A stretch of DNA of 64,000 nucleotides from Vitis vinifera. Lineage: Eukaryota > Streptophyta > Magnoliopsida > Vitales > Vitaceae. Location: NCBI RefSeq assembly GCF_030704535.1, contig NC_081813.1, forward strand, positions 4,797,001 through 4,861,000, in the 5' to 3' direction. Shown here piece after piece: positions 12,895 through 24,600 of the stretch. Position numbers and translations under genes: made by a program. Within the stretch, counting starts at the first letter, position 1. The number at the start of each line of letters is the position of its first letter. The notes beneath the pieces were generated by a model. It had not been told where the DNA came from, ran no database searches, and saw only the letters and a program-made list of their open reading frames with translations.

Positions 12895-15355
12895 TCAAGC
12901 CACAGTACTTCCATGTCCACCGCCATCTTCATCCAATGCGCTACCCGTCCTCCTCTCACTTGGATTCTGGCTGGAGCCTGCGGCAAAGGTCGAAGCCCCA
13001 TGAGTCCTAGCTATCTCAGATTGGCAGAGAGGACACCGTGCATTGATCTTTAGCCACTCATCCACACACTCCTTGTGGAAGAAATGGCCGCATGGCAGCT
13101 CTCGCAGCTCATCATTGTCAACATATTTTTCCAAGCAAATACAACAAACCTGCACCCAATGAAAGTATGGTGAGAAAAAACCAGGAACTTTTCCCAGAAA
13201 ATCAAACTATAATTGAAATCTTAATCTGCTTGAAACTACCTGTTCCCAAAGCAAAACTAGAACAACAAACACTAAATAAAGAAAAGCATTTAGTGGAAAA
13301 CCAAGATTCAACTATTATCTTTTCAGTTCATCATATGGCTCATATTTCACAACTAGTATCACATCTTCCACTGAACTTACTGCATCTTCTTCAGATATGG
13401 CACGCTCCTGCTCGGTTCCTGCAGCCAAGACTCCAACTGCATCTGTTCCATTTTTCTTTAACTTAAACCTGTAGGTTGGCAGTGTATTGAAGGAGTTTGC
13501 TCTGGTTGGCGGTGCTTTAAAGATGAAGAGATCGGCAGTGGCCGTTACAGTCAGGTTTCTAGGGGCCATTAATGCTGAAGAAATCATGCGAGGCAATAAG
13601 AAACATCCTATGGCTGGGATGGCATACATAATACATGCAGTCTTGAGTAAAAGTTGGCATAACCTGCAAGTAGACAAAAAAACAGTTGAGTGAAGAATGC
13701 GTTGAAGACTTGAATTCCAAATGCAAATAGAATAATAGAGATCATTAAGAGTTACATGTCCAATTTTTCTGCATCAGAGGAAACTCTAGCAGCCCATATA
13801 TTGCCCAAAACAAACCAAAAAGCAAAGAAGCAGCCCAATACCATCTTCAAGACTTCCACCACCACATAGAGCCTGCAACTAGGAAACCAGCTTCTCTGAA
13901 TTAACTTAACATTGTGACTTAAAAGCTAAAAATACCTTTAAAGTATGAAGTTAAAATAATTAACTTATTATTATTATTATTATTATTTTATCTCAAATCC
14001 TTTTTATCTCATTTACACACATAAATAAAAATATATTTTAGAATTATAATCCATATCCATACATATTTTTCATAATAAATATTTTATGATTGTGTTATAT
14101 ATATACAATACTTTAAATATGAATGTTTTATAAATAAATAAATTATTTAAAATTAATAAAAATAAATATGAGTTAAAATTAATTAAATATCAATTAAAAT
14201 CAATAAGATAAATATATTAATTTAATGATTTAAAAATAAATAAATTAACTTTACTAAATAACCTTAATAATTAGTATCAAAGTAGGCAATCCGCCTAAAA
14301 TTCAAACCTCAACCAAAAAACGTAATGGGTGTTTGGTAAATCAACTCAAAAACTTAATATGATTTAATAATTTAATTTAAGTAATTAACTAAATTAAATA
14401 TATTTGGTAAAATAACTTAATATTACAACTTAAAATTATTTTTAACTTTAAGCATTAAGTCAAAACAATTAACTTATTTTTAATCTTAAATCCTTTTTGC
14501 TTCATTAGCCCACACTAGTGAAAATATACATCCATGACTTTTTTTTTTTTTTAATTATAATAAATTTATGGTTATCTTATGTATATACAATATTTTAAAT
14601 ATAAATGTTTTATAAATAAATTTACTGCTTAAATTTAATAAAAATAAATATAAGTTAAAATCAATGACGAAAAATATTAGTTAAAATTAAAAAGGGTAAA
14701 TATGTCAATTTGATGATTTAAAATAAATTTTAAGTTAGTTTTACCAAACAACCTTAATACTTAAGAATATTTTAATTTAAAATCAACTTAAGTCATTAAG
14801 TAAAAAGTATTAAGTTTTACCAAATATTCTTATCTCAATTTTAAATTTTAAGTTTATATTGATAATGTTTCTCTAATTCAAATATATAATCTTCCATAAT
14901 CTGTAACAATAAAATATATTCATATGCTAACTTTACAATCATCAATTGTTTTTTTTTTTTTTTCCTTCTTGGATTGATTTAACAAGTTTATGATATAACT
15001 TCACAAAGTAAAGAGATGTCCTTAATGATAGACAAGAAATGAATACACACCTGTTCATCATGGCTCCTTCGATCCGGTAACTGAGGTAAATAAGAGGAAG
15101 CAGTGCAAGACAACCGGAAGTATAACCCACCAGCCATACAACCCGTCTGTTTTCTGGATTTTCATGTATTTTGGACCACCACAAAATAACAATGGATACC
15201 ATAATCTGACACACACACACAAGTAACTGAAAAATAATCCATACCCTGTGAATTTTTGAAGTAGTAGAAGAAGCTTGAGTGGTGGGAATTGATGGTATAA
15301 TCTCGGGATTTTGGGTAATCTCAATGATGTGATGACGATCATTCTGGTTTTCCAT
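12895..15355 (-). CDS. RING-H2 E3 ligase, short form (array gene B)
   Basis: The second member of the array, with exons 15355-15051, 13872-13756, 13663-13381 and 13149-12895 on the minus strand. The introns are GT-AG and in phase, giving 319 residues. I chose the ATG at 15355 because it lines up with MxNQN-type starts of the sister genes. The frame is open further upstream to an ATG at 15571, but that extension has no counterpart in the family. Two hydrophobic segments lie in exon 1, one in exon 2 and a long pair in exon 3, followed by the LPTYRFK motif. The RING has CCIC, the standard CGHFFH and CPLC. Among the short copies this RING looks closest to the general family consensus. Exon 2 is 117 bp, against 126 bp in most copies. 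Intron 1 carries two MITE copies. It is predicted to ubiquitinate unknown substrates at a membrane. Confidence 0.85.
13940..14285. repeat. Partial MITE in intron 1 of gene B
   Basis: This AT-rich stretch shares blocks with the complete element just to its right: AAAATAATTAACTTATT, CTCAAATCCTTTTT, and near the end ACTAAATAACCTTAATA. It holds a (TTA)n run at about 13965-13987. It looks like a partial copy of the same family and has no clear ends. Confidence 0.5.
14328..14831. repeat. MITE with GGGTGTTTGGTAAA end, intron 1 of gene B
   Basis: The left end reads GGGTGTTTGGTAAA and the right end TTTTACCAAATATTC, so the two ends are imperfect inverted repeats. The interior is AT-rich with many TTAAGT and ACTTAA pairs that allow further folding. 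The same family occurs at 26684-27377 and in part at 13940-14285. It has no open frame. It is probably a hAT-type or other non-autonomous DNA element, and the target-site duplication is not clear. Confidence 0.65.
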
Positions 15356-17039
15356 TTGCAGAGATTTTGGCTGGTATGGAGCTTCCAATGAAGAGAAAGC
15401 AAGAATGGGGTGCCAGTCTGATATCATTAGAATAGTTTTGATTAATTGCTTTGGAGACCTAGTTTTAATTGAAAAATGGTTTATAATCTTTGGAATATCA
15501 GTCACTGATTGAAAAATTATTGACTTAGTAAAATAAACAAACAAGCTAAATAAAAAATGAGTATAATTCACCCCACTACTTTAAGGACCAATGCACTATA
15601 TATACTCCCCCTCTTCTGAAATTTTGACAAAACAAACTTCAACTAACATTTGTATCTTCTAAAGCTTTATGTTGTTGGACTGTGAAATCTAAATCAGTTT
15701 TGTTGTGTTTTGTTTAGGATTCTTAGGGTCAAGTTGCTTGATTAGCTATCGGGGTTGAAGGGGACAACACTCTTTGGAGAAATTATTTTTTTATGAGATA
15801 AAATGATGAATTTGCTTTTATTATATATTTAACCCTTTTATATTTTAGGGTTTTATTTTTTGAGAGAGCGTGACCGCAATTAAGAGGTGTTTTAGAGAGT
15901 TTCATTGTCGTTGTAACTCTTCATATTCCTTTTAATTAGTAAATTGTTGAGTGTAGGTGTAGTCCGTAGATCGATGTTGGGATTATATTGATCATCAAAT
16001 CACGTTAAAAATATCATGTTCTTTTTATTTCCTGTTCGTGTGTGTCCATAATTTGGTGAACACATGCCGATCAATGGTAATCATATTATCGTTTAGGTGA
16101 TGAAGGCTTAGGTTTTCAGTACTTTTAGAACTAAGTCCGGAGTTCAATTTATATCAGGCATTGCTCCAAGCAAATTAACAGTTCCATACAGCATGCCTCA
16201 TATGGCGCAAAGCAAGCTATATGAGTAGGCACTGGATTCATTCTGTCAAAGGATTATACTTATACTGGGAGAAGTTTTAATTTTATGGAGCAGAAACCGA
16301 CATACATTAAGAAAGGAATATTTTTATGGATTATTGATATCCTTGTAAGGCCAATGTTCTGCCCGCTGCTCATTAGATAATGCTAGACCGATTAGGAAAG
16401 CCCTAATTTATAATAGTCCATTGGATTGTCATCATCAATCCTCAATCCATGACTTTTTTCAAAGGTTAAGAAAATCACTTTCAAGAGTTTAGAGGTTTGT
16501 TTGGATTATCGCTTGAGTTTTAAAAATTATTATTCTTTTTAATTTTATAGCAATAAATTACCCTGAAATAGTTGTTTTCATTTTTTGTTTTTCAAAAACA
16601 TTTTGTTTTCGTTTTTTGGTTATCAAATCTATTTTGATTTTTTATTTTATTTTATTATGGAGAAGATAAAATTGTTTTAAAAAATAGTTGCCAAAACAAG
16701 GTAGTCATCCAAGAAGAAATTTCTCATCATGCAGTCTTTGATTTCATCACTTTCAACAAGGAAAGTTAAAAACCTAATGGATTCTCTATACCCTTGAAAC
16801 TCCAAGCTTCTGTAGATTACATAGTATAAAATGAATCTCACTTATTGGCCACTTAGTTGTACCAACTTGCTGAGAATAGAGTGGCTGTTTATGTACATAA
16901 CTACACAAATGGGATGGGCAGGCTGAAGGCAGCTCAAGCTTGCTCTGCCAGTTGAGTTGAGGATTCAAAGGCATTAAGGCACCGTATCCGTCCTGTATAT
17001 CCCCTAACTTTGGTTGTGAGTGGAGTGGGTGGCAACTCA
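15356..17039. other. Spacer between array genes B and C
   Basis: No gene is supported. About 15360-15660 is the probable 5' flank and leader of gene B. Positions 16181-16441 are a copy of a stretch that recurs at 18952-19286. About 16790-17039 is the probable 3' UTR of gene C and is similar to the 3' flanks of genes D (21225-21463) and E (24430-24600). No other structure was seen. Confidence 0.5.
16181..16441. repeat. Duplicated intergenic block, copy 1
   Basis: This begins GTTCCATACAGCATGCCTCA and ends near TCATCATCAATCC. The same text with scattered changes recurs at 18952-19286, including TAGGCACTGGAT, GGGAGAAGTTTTAATTTTAT and CATTAGATAATGCTAGA. It is non-coding on inspection. It shows that spacer DNA, not only genes, was copied as the RING array grew. 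Confidence 0.8.
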
Positions 17040-18592
17040 TCATGTTGCAGCCCCACCAGCCTCTACATGCTCAGATTGACAGAGAGGGCAGCGTGCTTTG
17101 ATCTTCAGCCATTTATCCACACACTCCACATGGAAGAAATGGCTGCAGCATGGTAGCTCACGCAGCTCTTCATTGTCTGCATAATTTCCCAAGCAAATGC
17201 AACAAACCTGCACAAAATGGAAGAGTGAAAGAAGAAGAAGACTACTTAGAAAACCATTTGGTAAGGGAAATCTTCCCTCTCTGCCACGAAGAGATTAAAT
17301 GAATAAAGAAACTTATTTATTATTGAAATCACCACATCTTCTCCAGATAAGCTGGCGCTCTTCTTTTTGGTTCCTGCGGCCAAGAGCACTCCACCTCCAT
17401 TTTCCTTTGATTTAAACTTGTAGGTAGGCAGTACATTAGGAGGGGAATCTGGGGTACTGGTTCCTCTATGTTTTTCCCTTAGTTTGAGCAGTAGTAATGA
17501 CAAAATCAACCAAGAGAAAAACAGACAGTATGATGCTATTGCAATGCCTGGCATTGCATATATTGTACAGCCACTGAGAAGCAACGCTTTGAATAAACTG
17601 CAAGCAGGGCCAAGTAACAGTTGAGTGACTCCAACCATTACAACTACTCCAATAGAAATGGAATAATGCAGAAGAAATACCCTTCCAATATGGGTGCATC
17701 ATGGATAGAAGAAGAAACTCCAAAAAAACATACAGAACCAAAAACGAACCACACTACAAAGAAGCAGCTCATGGTTAACCAGAAGACTTCCATCACTTTA
17801 CTCTGACTGTGGAGTGCAGAAAACAAAAGTAGAAACAAGAATATGAAGCATTACTGAATATATATCAATAATTACTTATTTTATTAAATGATATCTGGTC
17901 CTACCATTTTTAAAATGTGAAAATTTATCTATTTTTATTATATTTTGCCCCTCCTCACCAAAATTCCTGGCTCGGCCACTGGATGGAAGTGTATTCCTTC
18001 CTTTTATGCAACATCCAAATTCCTCTAACCAACTTATTAAGGTTGATCTCATGTTGCTTGACTTTCCCCACTAGATCAAGACATTCAAATAAACCCTACA
18101 CATAGGCTGAAGTAGGATAATCCCTTTGAGGCTTTCACGGTTCTTAGACATCCAGAGCATTACCCTAAGTATGGCCAGCACTAAGTATGGAGGTTTCTGA
18201 AAAAGGGTTTAGAGAAGATAAAAAATAAAAAATTATCTCTTGTTTTCTTAAACAAGTGTCAACGAGGAGAAATCATAAACAAACACATACCGCCGATTCC
18301 AGGTTTCTGCATTGCGAAGACGGTAGTAAAGAAAAGGAAGCATTACAGCACAGGCAAAAGCATAGCCCACAACCCATGCGAAGATTTTGTTGGCTGGATG
18401 CTCAAGAGCTTTGGACACCGACAAACCCACCACGGATGCTACAATCTGGATCACATTTGCATAGATCATAATAGAAAGAAAAAACTTAGGAAGGGATGTT
18501 CGCTCAATTGATATGGTTGAAGAAGTTTGATCAGTAGGAACTCCTGGTATATCAATTCTCCGCTCACCATTATTTTGGCTTGCCATTTGCAT
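17040..18592 (-). CDS. RING-H2 E3 ligase, short form (array gene C)
   Basis: Exons on the minus strand are 18592-18291, 17806-17681, 17597-17333 and 17207-17040, giving 286 residues. The ATG at 18592 starts MQMASQN, and an ATG two codons on is equally possible. Hydrophobic segments lie at about 37-60 and 68-92, with one in exon 2 and a long pair in exon 3, followed by LPTYKFK. The RING reads CCIC, then CCSHFFH, then CPLC, one residue longer at the Cys-His step than the usual CGHFFH but still within the RING-H2 spacing rule. The tail after the RING is only about a dozen residues. The third donor is GTG|GTGATT rather than GTAAGT-like, and gene D shares this. It is a probable active ligase of unknown substrate. 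Confidence 0.85.
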
Positions 18593-18951
18593 TGTGTTTT
18601 TGGTTGGTTTGAGTTAAATTTCTACTGACCGAAGGATTTCCGAACAAAGGATAGATGACGAGAGATCCAATAATGAATCAAGGATTTAATTAATTGAATA
18701 TGATTCGAAATCTTTGGGATATCAGCCACTGATTGGACTGTAGTTCCCTCGTCTGATTCCATGCTGAGAATCAATTTGGAGATTCACTGGAAATTACCAG
18801 GAATAAACTTTTTTGGGTTTGAATTCGAATTTCTACTTGGATGATTTCCTCCCTATAGCAACATCAAGACATGTACATACCAAAACAAGTTACCGTAGAC
18901 AAAACTGAGAACTCATTCATGATGTTAGTAAGTATTTGGACATTTTTAGGA

Positions 18952-19286
18952 GTTCCATACAACATGCCTCATATGGCACAAAGCTAGCTAGCTATATAAG
19001 TAGGCACTGGATCCATGCTATGTCAAAGAATTGTACTTACACGGGAGAAGTTTTAATTTTATGGGTTAGAGGAAAATAAATATATTCAGATGACATTACT
19101 AATCAAAGAAAATTTTCTTTATTAATTAGAGTTTTTATCTTTTCTGAAGAAGAAAGATGTTAAAACTTCATGGATTATTGATATCCTTGTAAGTCAAATA
19201 TTCTCCCTACTGCCCATTAGATAATGCTAGATTGCTTAGGAAAGCCCCAGTTTATAATACTACATTGGGATTGTCAACATCAATCC
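18952..19286. repeat. Duplicated intergenic block, copy 2
   Basis: This matches 16181-16441 from GTTCCATACA through CATCAATCC. It is longer because of an extra stretch of roughly 70 bases near 19070-19160. It lies at the same relative place, upstream (in gene orientation) of the RING gene to its left. This supports duplication in units of gene plus spacer. Confidence 0.8.
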
Positions 19287-19867
19287 ATCAAGATGTGGTG
19301 GAGTCTTCAACCATCTTCCTCACACTCCATACTTCAGAGGTCTTCTTGTGCTTGAACTTGGGAAAGTGCCATATCTAATGGTCACTTTGCAAGAATTTCC
19401 AATATCAAACACCAGCTGGTAAGTGTTGGACAAGAAGATCTTACACCTACTAATTCACTACTGCTATGGAAAAAATGACTAAGGTTATGTTTGATTCTGG
19501 AAAGTATTAAGGAAATAAAAAAATGTTAAAAAATGATTTTCTCATGTTTAGTTTTACCTTAATAGATGATGTCTTCCAAAAATAACTTTGTCATTATGTA
19601 TATGTTTTATTATCAAAGCACCTATTTTATATTTAAATAATAAAAATACATATATTTATAATAGAAGTATTATTAATAAAAGTACATTGACTTAAAAATG
19701 GGAATACTTAAACAAGGAAGCTTTTAAGATGACAATAAGTACTAGTGTACTACAACCTTAGAAGAATTGTTCTAAGCTTTTGGAACTTCGAAATTTAGTT
19801 ATCCAAGAAAAAAAATTCCTCATCACTCTTTGATTTCATTATTCTTAACAAGGAAAATGTTAAAAAC

Positions 19868-20205
19868 TTAAGCTATATATGCTTGATTTTCGAGAAGTAT
19901 TAAAGAAAGAAAAAGGTGTTAAGGAGAATGACCCTCTCATGTTTGGTTGTATAAAGAAAAATATCATAGAAAATCAAATATAATTAAAATTAATTAAAAA
20001 GTTAATGTATTTTCAAATTATTAAATTTTATATTGAAAAGATATAACAATTGAAATGAGTTTGAAATAGTGAATAAAAATAATATATTAATTTTAAGGTT
20101 TTTTATTTTTATTTTTCATCGCTTTTTCTTTTATTTTACTTTTCTTCTCTATTTATTTTCTCTTGCATTTTCCCTCAAATATTTGGGAGTGAAACATTAC
20201 CTAAT
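19868..20205. repeat. Worn Tourist-like MITE copy
   Basis: This shares the order of blocks seen in the complete element at 40939-41244. It starts TAAGCTATATATGCTTGATT, with AAAGAAAAAGG-type purine blocks, TAATTAAAATTAATT in the middle, and a TTTTATTTTACTTTTCTTCTC-like pyrimidine block before AAATATTTGGGAGTGAAACATTACC. A shorter relative begins at 19483. It is heavily diverged and the ends are approximate. Confidence 0.5.
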
Positions 20206-21463
20206 GGATTCTTTATAGTACCCTTGAAACGGTTGTATATGTGGAAACTTTGATACAAATGTATTAATGAAAGAACCCAAAGAGAAAACCAAACCACGCA
20301 CAAAGGTTCATGAAATTTTAAGGTGGGTTCGATCGATCATGCTTACATCCAAGAATAAGAGAGAAAATTCCACTATATGATAGAAAATATTACAAATGAT
20401 AGAAACATATACAACTATTTGGTCCCAAAACATGCATCCCACTTTTCCCTATTGTTTGTATCTCTACCCTAAACCACAAGCTCTTTTACTTCATCAGGTG
20501 TCTCTCACTCTTCCTTATAATTATACCCGGGTGAACTCTTTTGCTCCGTTGGATGTCGACTTTGACTCATTTTCACATCTCTATTCATCATATATAGTCA
20601 TCACAAAATCATATTCACAACTTTTTCTCCTCATGACTTTGAATATTTATGGAGAGTTTATAAGGTATATAACTATATTCTCATATTAACTTTGAAAATA
20701 TTCTATATAATATCTCTTCTACAAAAAGAAATATATTTTAATTAAGAATTTGAGACACTATACCCAACAATCTCCACCTTAAATCTATCTCTTCATAATC
20801 TATAGTTTTATTATATGCCACAATATTCTTGTTTCTTGTATCACATTCCGGTGAAAGAATAATTGACTTCACCTTCATAAAAAATTCCATTTTGCAATCA
20901 TCTTTTGTATTTTGTTTTTCTTTACTCTTCTAAACATCTTGTACCAAGAGCTCTTTTAGACATCTTTAACCAAGGTTCTTCCTGACGTCTTCAACCAAGG
21001 CTCTCATATCATTTGTTGTGCATGTGGAAGCATCATTAGCTCTTTTGCTCTACCTCACATTTAACCCTTAGAAAACACTCTTACTCCATTCGATATCTCT
21101 TGCTTTTCTTTGCATCTTTATCCATCACATACCTATAATCCTCACAAACCCACTAGAAAGAATTTAACTACAATTACATGTTAATTTAGGAAATATTATA
21201 TATAATATTCCTTCTAGAAAAAGAAATATATTACCATGCCCAAGAAGCTCCAAGATTCTCCAGATTATATGGTATAAATGAATATTACTTATTGCCCACT
21301 TGGTTGGGCCGACTGCTGAGAATATATAGAGTGGCAGTTTATGTACATTACTACACAAATGGGATGGGCAGGTTGAAGGCAACTCAAGCCGAAGTAGTTC
21401 AAGCTTTGCTATGCCAGTTGAGTTGAGAATTCAAAGGCATTAAGACACTGAATCCGTCCTCCT

Positions 21464-22969
21464 CTAACTTGGATTGTCACTGGAGTGGGTGGCATCTGTT
21501 ACACCCTCAGCAGCCACGCCAAGCTGAGATTGACAGAGAGGACAGCGTGCTTTGATCTTCAGCCATTTATCCAGACACCCCACATGGAAGAAATGGCTGC
21601 AGCATGGTACCTCCCGCACCTCATCATTGTCTGCAAATTTTCTCAAGCAAATGCAACAAACCTGCAGAAAATGTAAGACTACTTAGAAAACCAATTGGTA
21701 TCGGAAATCTTCCCTCTTTGCAACAAAAAGATTAAATAAATAAAGAAAAACTTATTATTATTGAAATCACCACTTCTTCTCCAGATAAGGTGCGCTCCTT
21801 TTCTGTTCCTGCGGCCAAGACTATTCCACCCTCGTCACCTGATCTTCCTCCACTTTCCTTTGATTTAAACTTGCAGGTAGGCAGTGCACCAAGGGAATCT
21901 GGGGTACTGGCTCCTCTAGATTTTTCCTTCGCAGATTCCAGTATTACCCAAATCAAACAAGGCAAACACACACAGAATGCTACAATTAATGCAATGGCTG
22001 GCAATGCACTCAGTAGACAGCCAACAAAAAGCAACACAACGAGTAACCTGCAAGGAGGGCCAACTAATAGCTGAGTGACTCCAAACATTACAACTACTCC
22101 AATAGAAATGGAATAATGCAGAAGAAATTTATACGTTTCCAATCTGGGTGCACCATGGTTAGAAGAAGAACCCCCAGCAAAGAATGCAATACCCAAACCG
22201 TACCACACTAGAAAGAAGAAGCTCATGGTTATCCAGAAGCCTGTCATCACTTTACGTTGACTGCAAAGCGCAGAAAACAAAAACAGAAACAGGAATATGA
22301 TGCATCACTGAATATACATAATATATAAAACATATTTAGTAACTTATTTACAGAAACTCTTCCTGACCCAGCTCCTTTGTGATCATCCTCTATGTTCTCA
22401 GCCCTCCTTCGGTCCAAAGGGGTTGATCCCATGTTGTCTGACTTCGTCCATGAAATCAAGGGATTCAAATTAACTCTACACATAGGCCGAGATAGGATAA
22501 CCCCTTTAATATCGAAGGCACCCACAGTTCTTGGACATCCAGATGGAGCATTCGGGCATCTACTGATCTACTCTTATGATAGTATGGCACAAGAAAACAT
22601 ATGTACATATATGGCCAGTAATAAATCTGTTGACCAATGATAAACAAATACATACCGCAGATTCAAGGTGCTTGTGATGTGACATCGGAAGTAAAGAAGA
22701 GGAAATATTACAATTACAGCACAGCCAGAAGCATAGCCCACAACCCATGAAATCAGTTCGTAGTCTGGATGCTCATAAACTATGGACACCCACAAACCCA
22801 CGAGGGATGCTACAACCTGGATCACGCTTAGAACGAACAGAATATGAATAAATGTTAAACCAGGATCAGATGGGTCACCACTTGATGAGCTCGAAGAAGT
22901 TTGATTAGTAGGAATTGGTGGTATGTCTTCAATATCAATTCTCTGCTCACCATAATTCTGGGTTGCCAT
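21464..22969 (-). CDS. RING-H2 E3 ligase, short form (array gene D)
   Basis: Exons on the minus strand are 22969-22656, 22260-22135, 22047-21771 and 21661-21464. Phases agree and the product is 304 residues. The start is placed at the MATQN methionine by alignment with the sister genes, although an upstream in-frame ATG exists at 23026. Exon 1 has a Ser run (TSSSSSSG) before two membrane segments. Exon 2 has one and exon 3 a long pair. The motif before the RING is LPTCKFK, with Cys replacing the usual Tyr. The RING has CICL at its start, then CCSHFFHVGC, then CPLC, so all zinc ligands are present. Intron 2 happens to be open in frame, so exons 2 and 3 look like one long frame, but the sister genes show the splice. 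The ligase activity is inferred from the family. Confidence 0.85.
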
Positions 22970-24600
22970 TTGCAAAGTGTTTTTGGTTGGTTTGAGTTTA
23001 AATTCTACTGAAGGATTTGAGAACAAAGATAGATGATGTGAGATCCAGGAATGATCGATCCAAGGAATAATTTCATATGGGATCTTTGGAATATCAGCCG
23101 CTCATTGGAATATTAATTTCTTGGCTTTCTAGAATAAAACAAGCAAAGCTAAAAGCAGGGTTTGCACGGTCTTAGCTCTCTAGAACCCAATTTCTTTAAA
23201 TTTCTTTTAAATTCAAAGAAAAAAAATAAGGGTGACTTTTTAGAATTTCCTTATTTATTTACTACTTGAATGAGAATAATTTAAAAACTTATTAATTTTC
23301 AACCTTTTCATTATCAATATAATTGAGGAATAAATCTTTAAAATAATAGAAGAAAAATATTATGGGATTTTAAAATTATTTTCTTTCTTTTTTTTCTTTT
23401 TCTTTGTATTTCCTTTAAAAAATTTAATGGACTTTCAATTGTCATCGGTCTTATAGCCATATCAACAAAGTTCAAGTTTCATGTCATTGTCACTATATAT
23501 TAATAATTTTCAATTATAATCACGATCAAAACCACATCTTAAATAATAGGAAAAAAAGTGTTGATAGGGAATTTTGTCCATATAAATAGTGAAATTCAAC
23601 CCATTCTACAACATTTATATTGCATGAGCCCATTGTCAATTTTTGCTCGTCCCAAAATACAATTTTCCCTTTTAAGCTTTGGGTTTGAATGGATTTATTC
23701 CATCATGATTGGCCTTTAAGGTAGTACCGTGGCTATTTTGTAATTAAGTTCGAAAATTTTCATGTCAATTGGTCATGGGTTATCCTCTCTTTTTCTTCCA
23801 TTTATAACTTTTCACGATTTTGTAGGGAGGGTAATATAATAAATATATATATATAGGTAAAAATAGACAGTGTTGCACATCTTATGATTGGCATCGCATG
23901 CTATTGGATTTTGAATCCTAAATTAGTCCTATTGTGCTACACAAGGAGATGTTAGGTGTCAAGGTCCCGCTAAGTTCATAGGGATCAATATTGACAAACT
24001 TCTCATGCAACTTCTTGGAACTATGAAAGACATTTCAAATTTGATCTTTAATTTTGAAAAAATATGAGGTATGAACTTTTAAAGAACAATTCTCATCACA
24101 TTCGCAAAAGAAATAAATCTAAAAAAATATGTTAATAAGTAACTCTAAAAAAAAAAAGTTCATGATCTCGTGAAAAATATTTAAAAGATCTCAAACATAT
24201 ACATGGCATTCTCATTCCAATAAATAATAAATAAAAAAAAACTAATTTTAGGCTAAACCAAAGTTTTTCATTTCTCTCATGGCTAAGATCAAAGGCACAA
24301 AAAATTTTTGGCTTATTAAATTATTTTATCCTTTTTTAGTCCATTCATATTAGCTCTTCAAGAATACGAGCAATCGTTCACTGCCCAAAAGGAGGAGGAG
24401 AAAAAGTTTACATCACAAAAGTTTATTACACTTCAAGTTCATTACTCCACGAATGGGGTGAGCGGGCTGAAGACACCATATACATGTGCTGTGAGTAGCT
24501 CAAGCTTGCTATGCCAGTTGAGTTGATAATTCAAAGGCATTAAGACACTGTATCCTTCCTATCCTCTTAACTTTGGTTGTGACTGGGAGTGGGTGGCAAC
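22970..24600. other. Spacer between array genes D and E
   Basis: No gene is supported. 22970-23110 is the 5' flank of gene D. 23150-24400 is AT-rich with homopolymer runs and no recognisable content. 24430-24600 is the probable 3' UTR of gene E, which resembles the 3' flanks of genes C and D. Confidence 0.5.

Larger units (their letters stand above)
18593..21463. other. Spacer between array genes C and D
   Basis: No gene is supported. 18600-18850 is the 5' flank of gene C. It contains text close to the 5' flanks of genes D and E, such as TGTTTTTGGTTGGTTTGAGTT. 18952-19286 is the second copy of a duplicated block. 19483-20205 contains worn Tourist-like MITE copies. 20290-21160 has no recognisable content. 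21225-21463 is the probable 3' UTR of gene D. Confidence 0.5.

Noticed and set aside
15356-15571. Upstream in-frame start for RING gene B
   Set aside because: The added residues match nothing in the sister genes, whose starts align with the ATG at 15355.
22048-22134. Intron 2 of RING gene D being coding, since the frame is open through it
   Set aside because: The same intron has good splice sites and is spliced by homology in all five sister genes. The open frame is chance.
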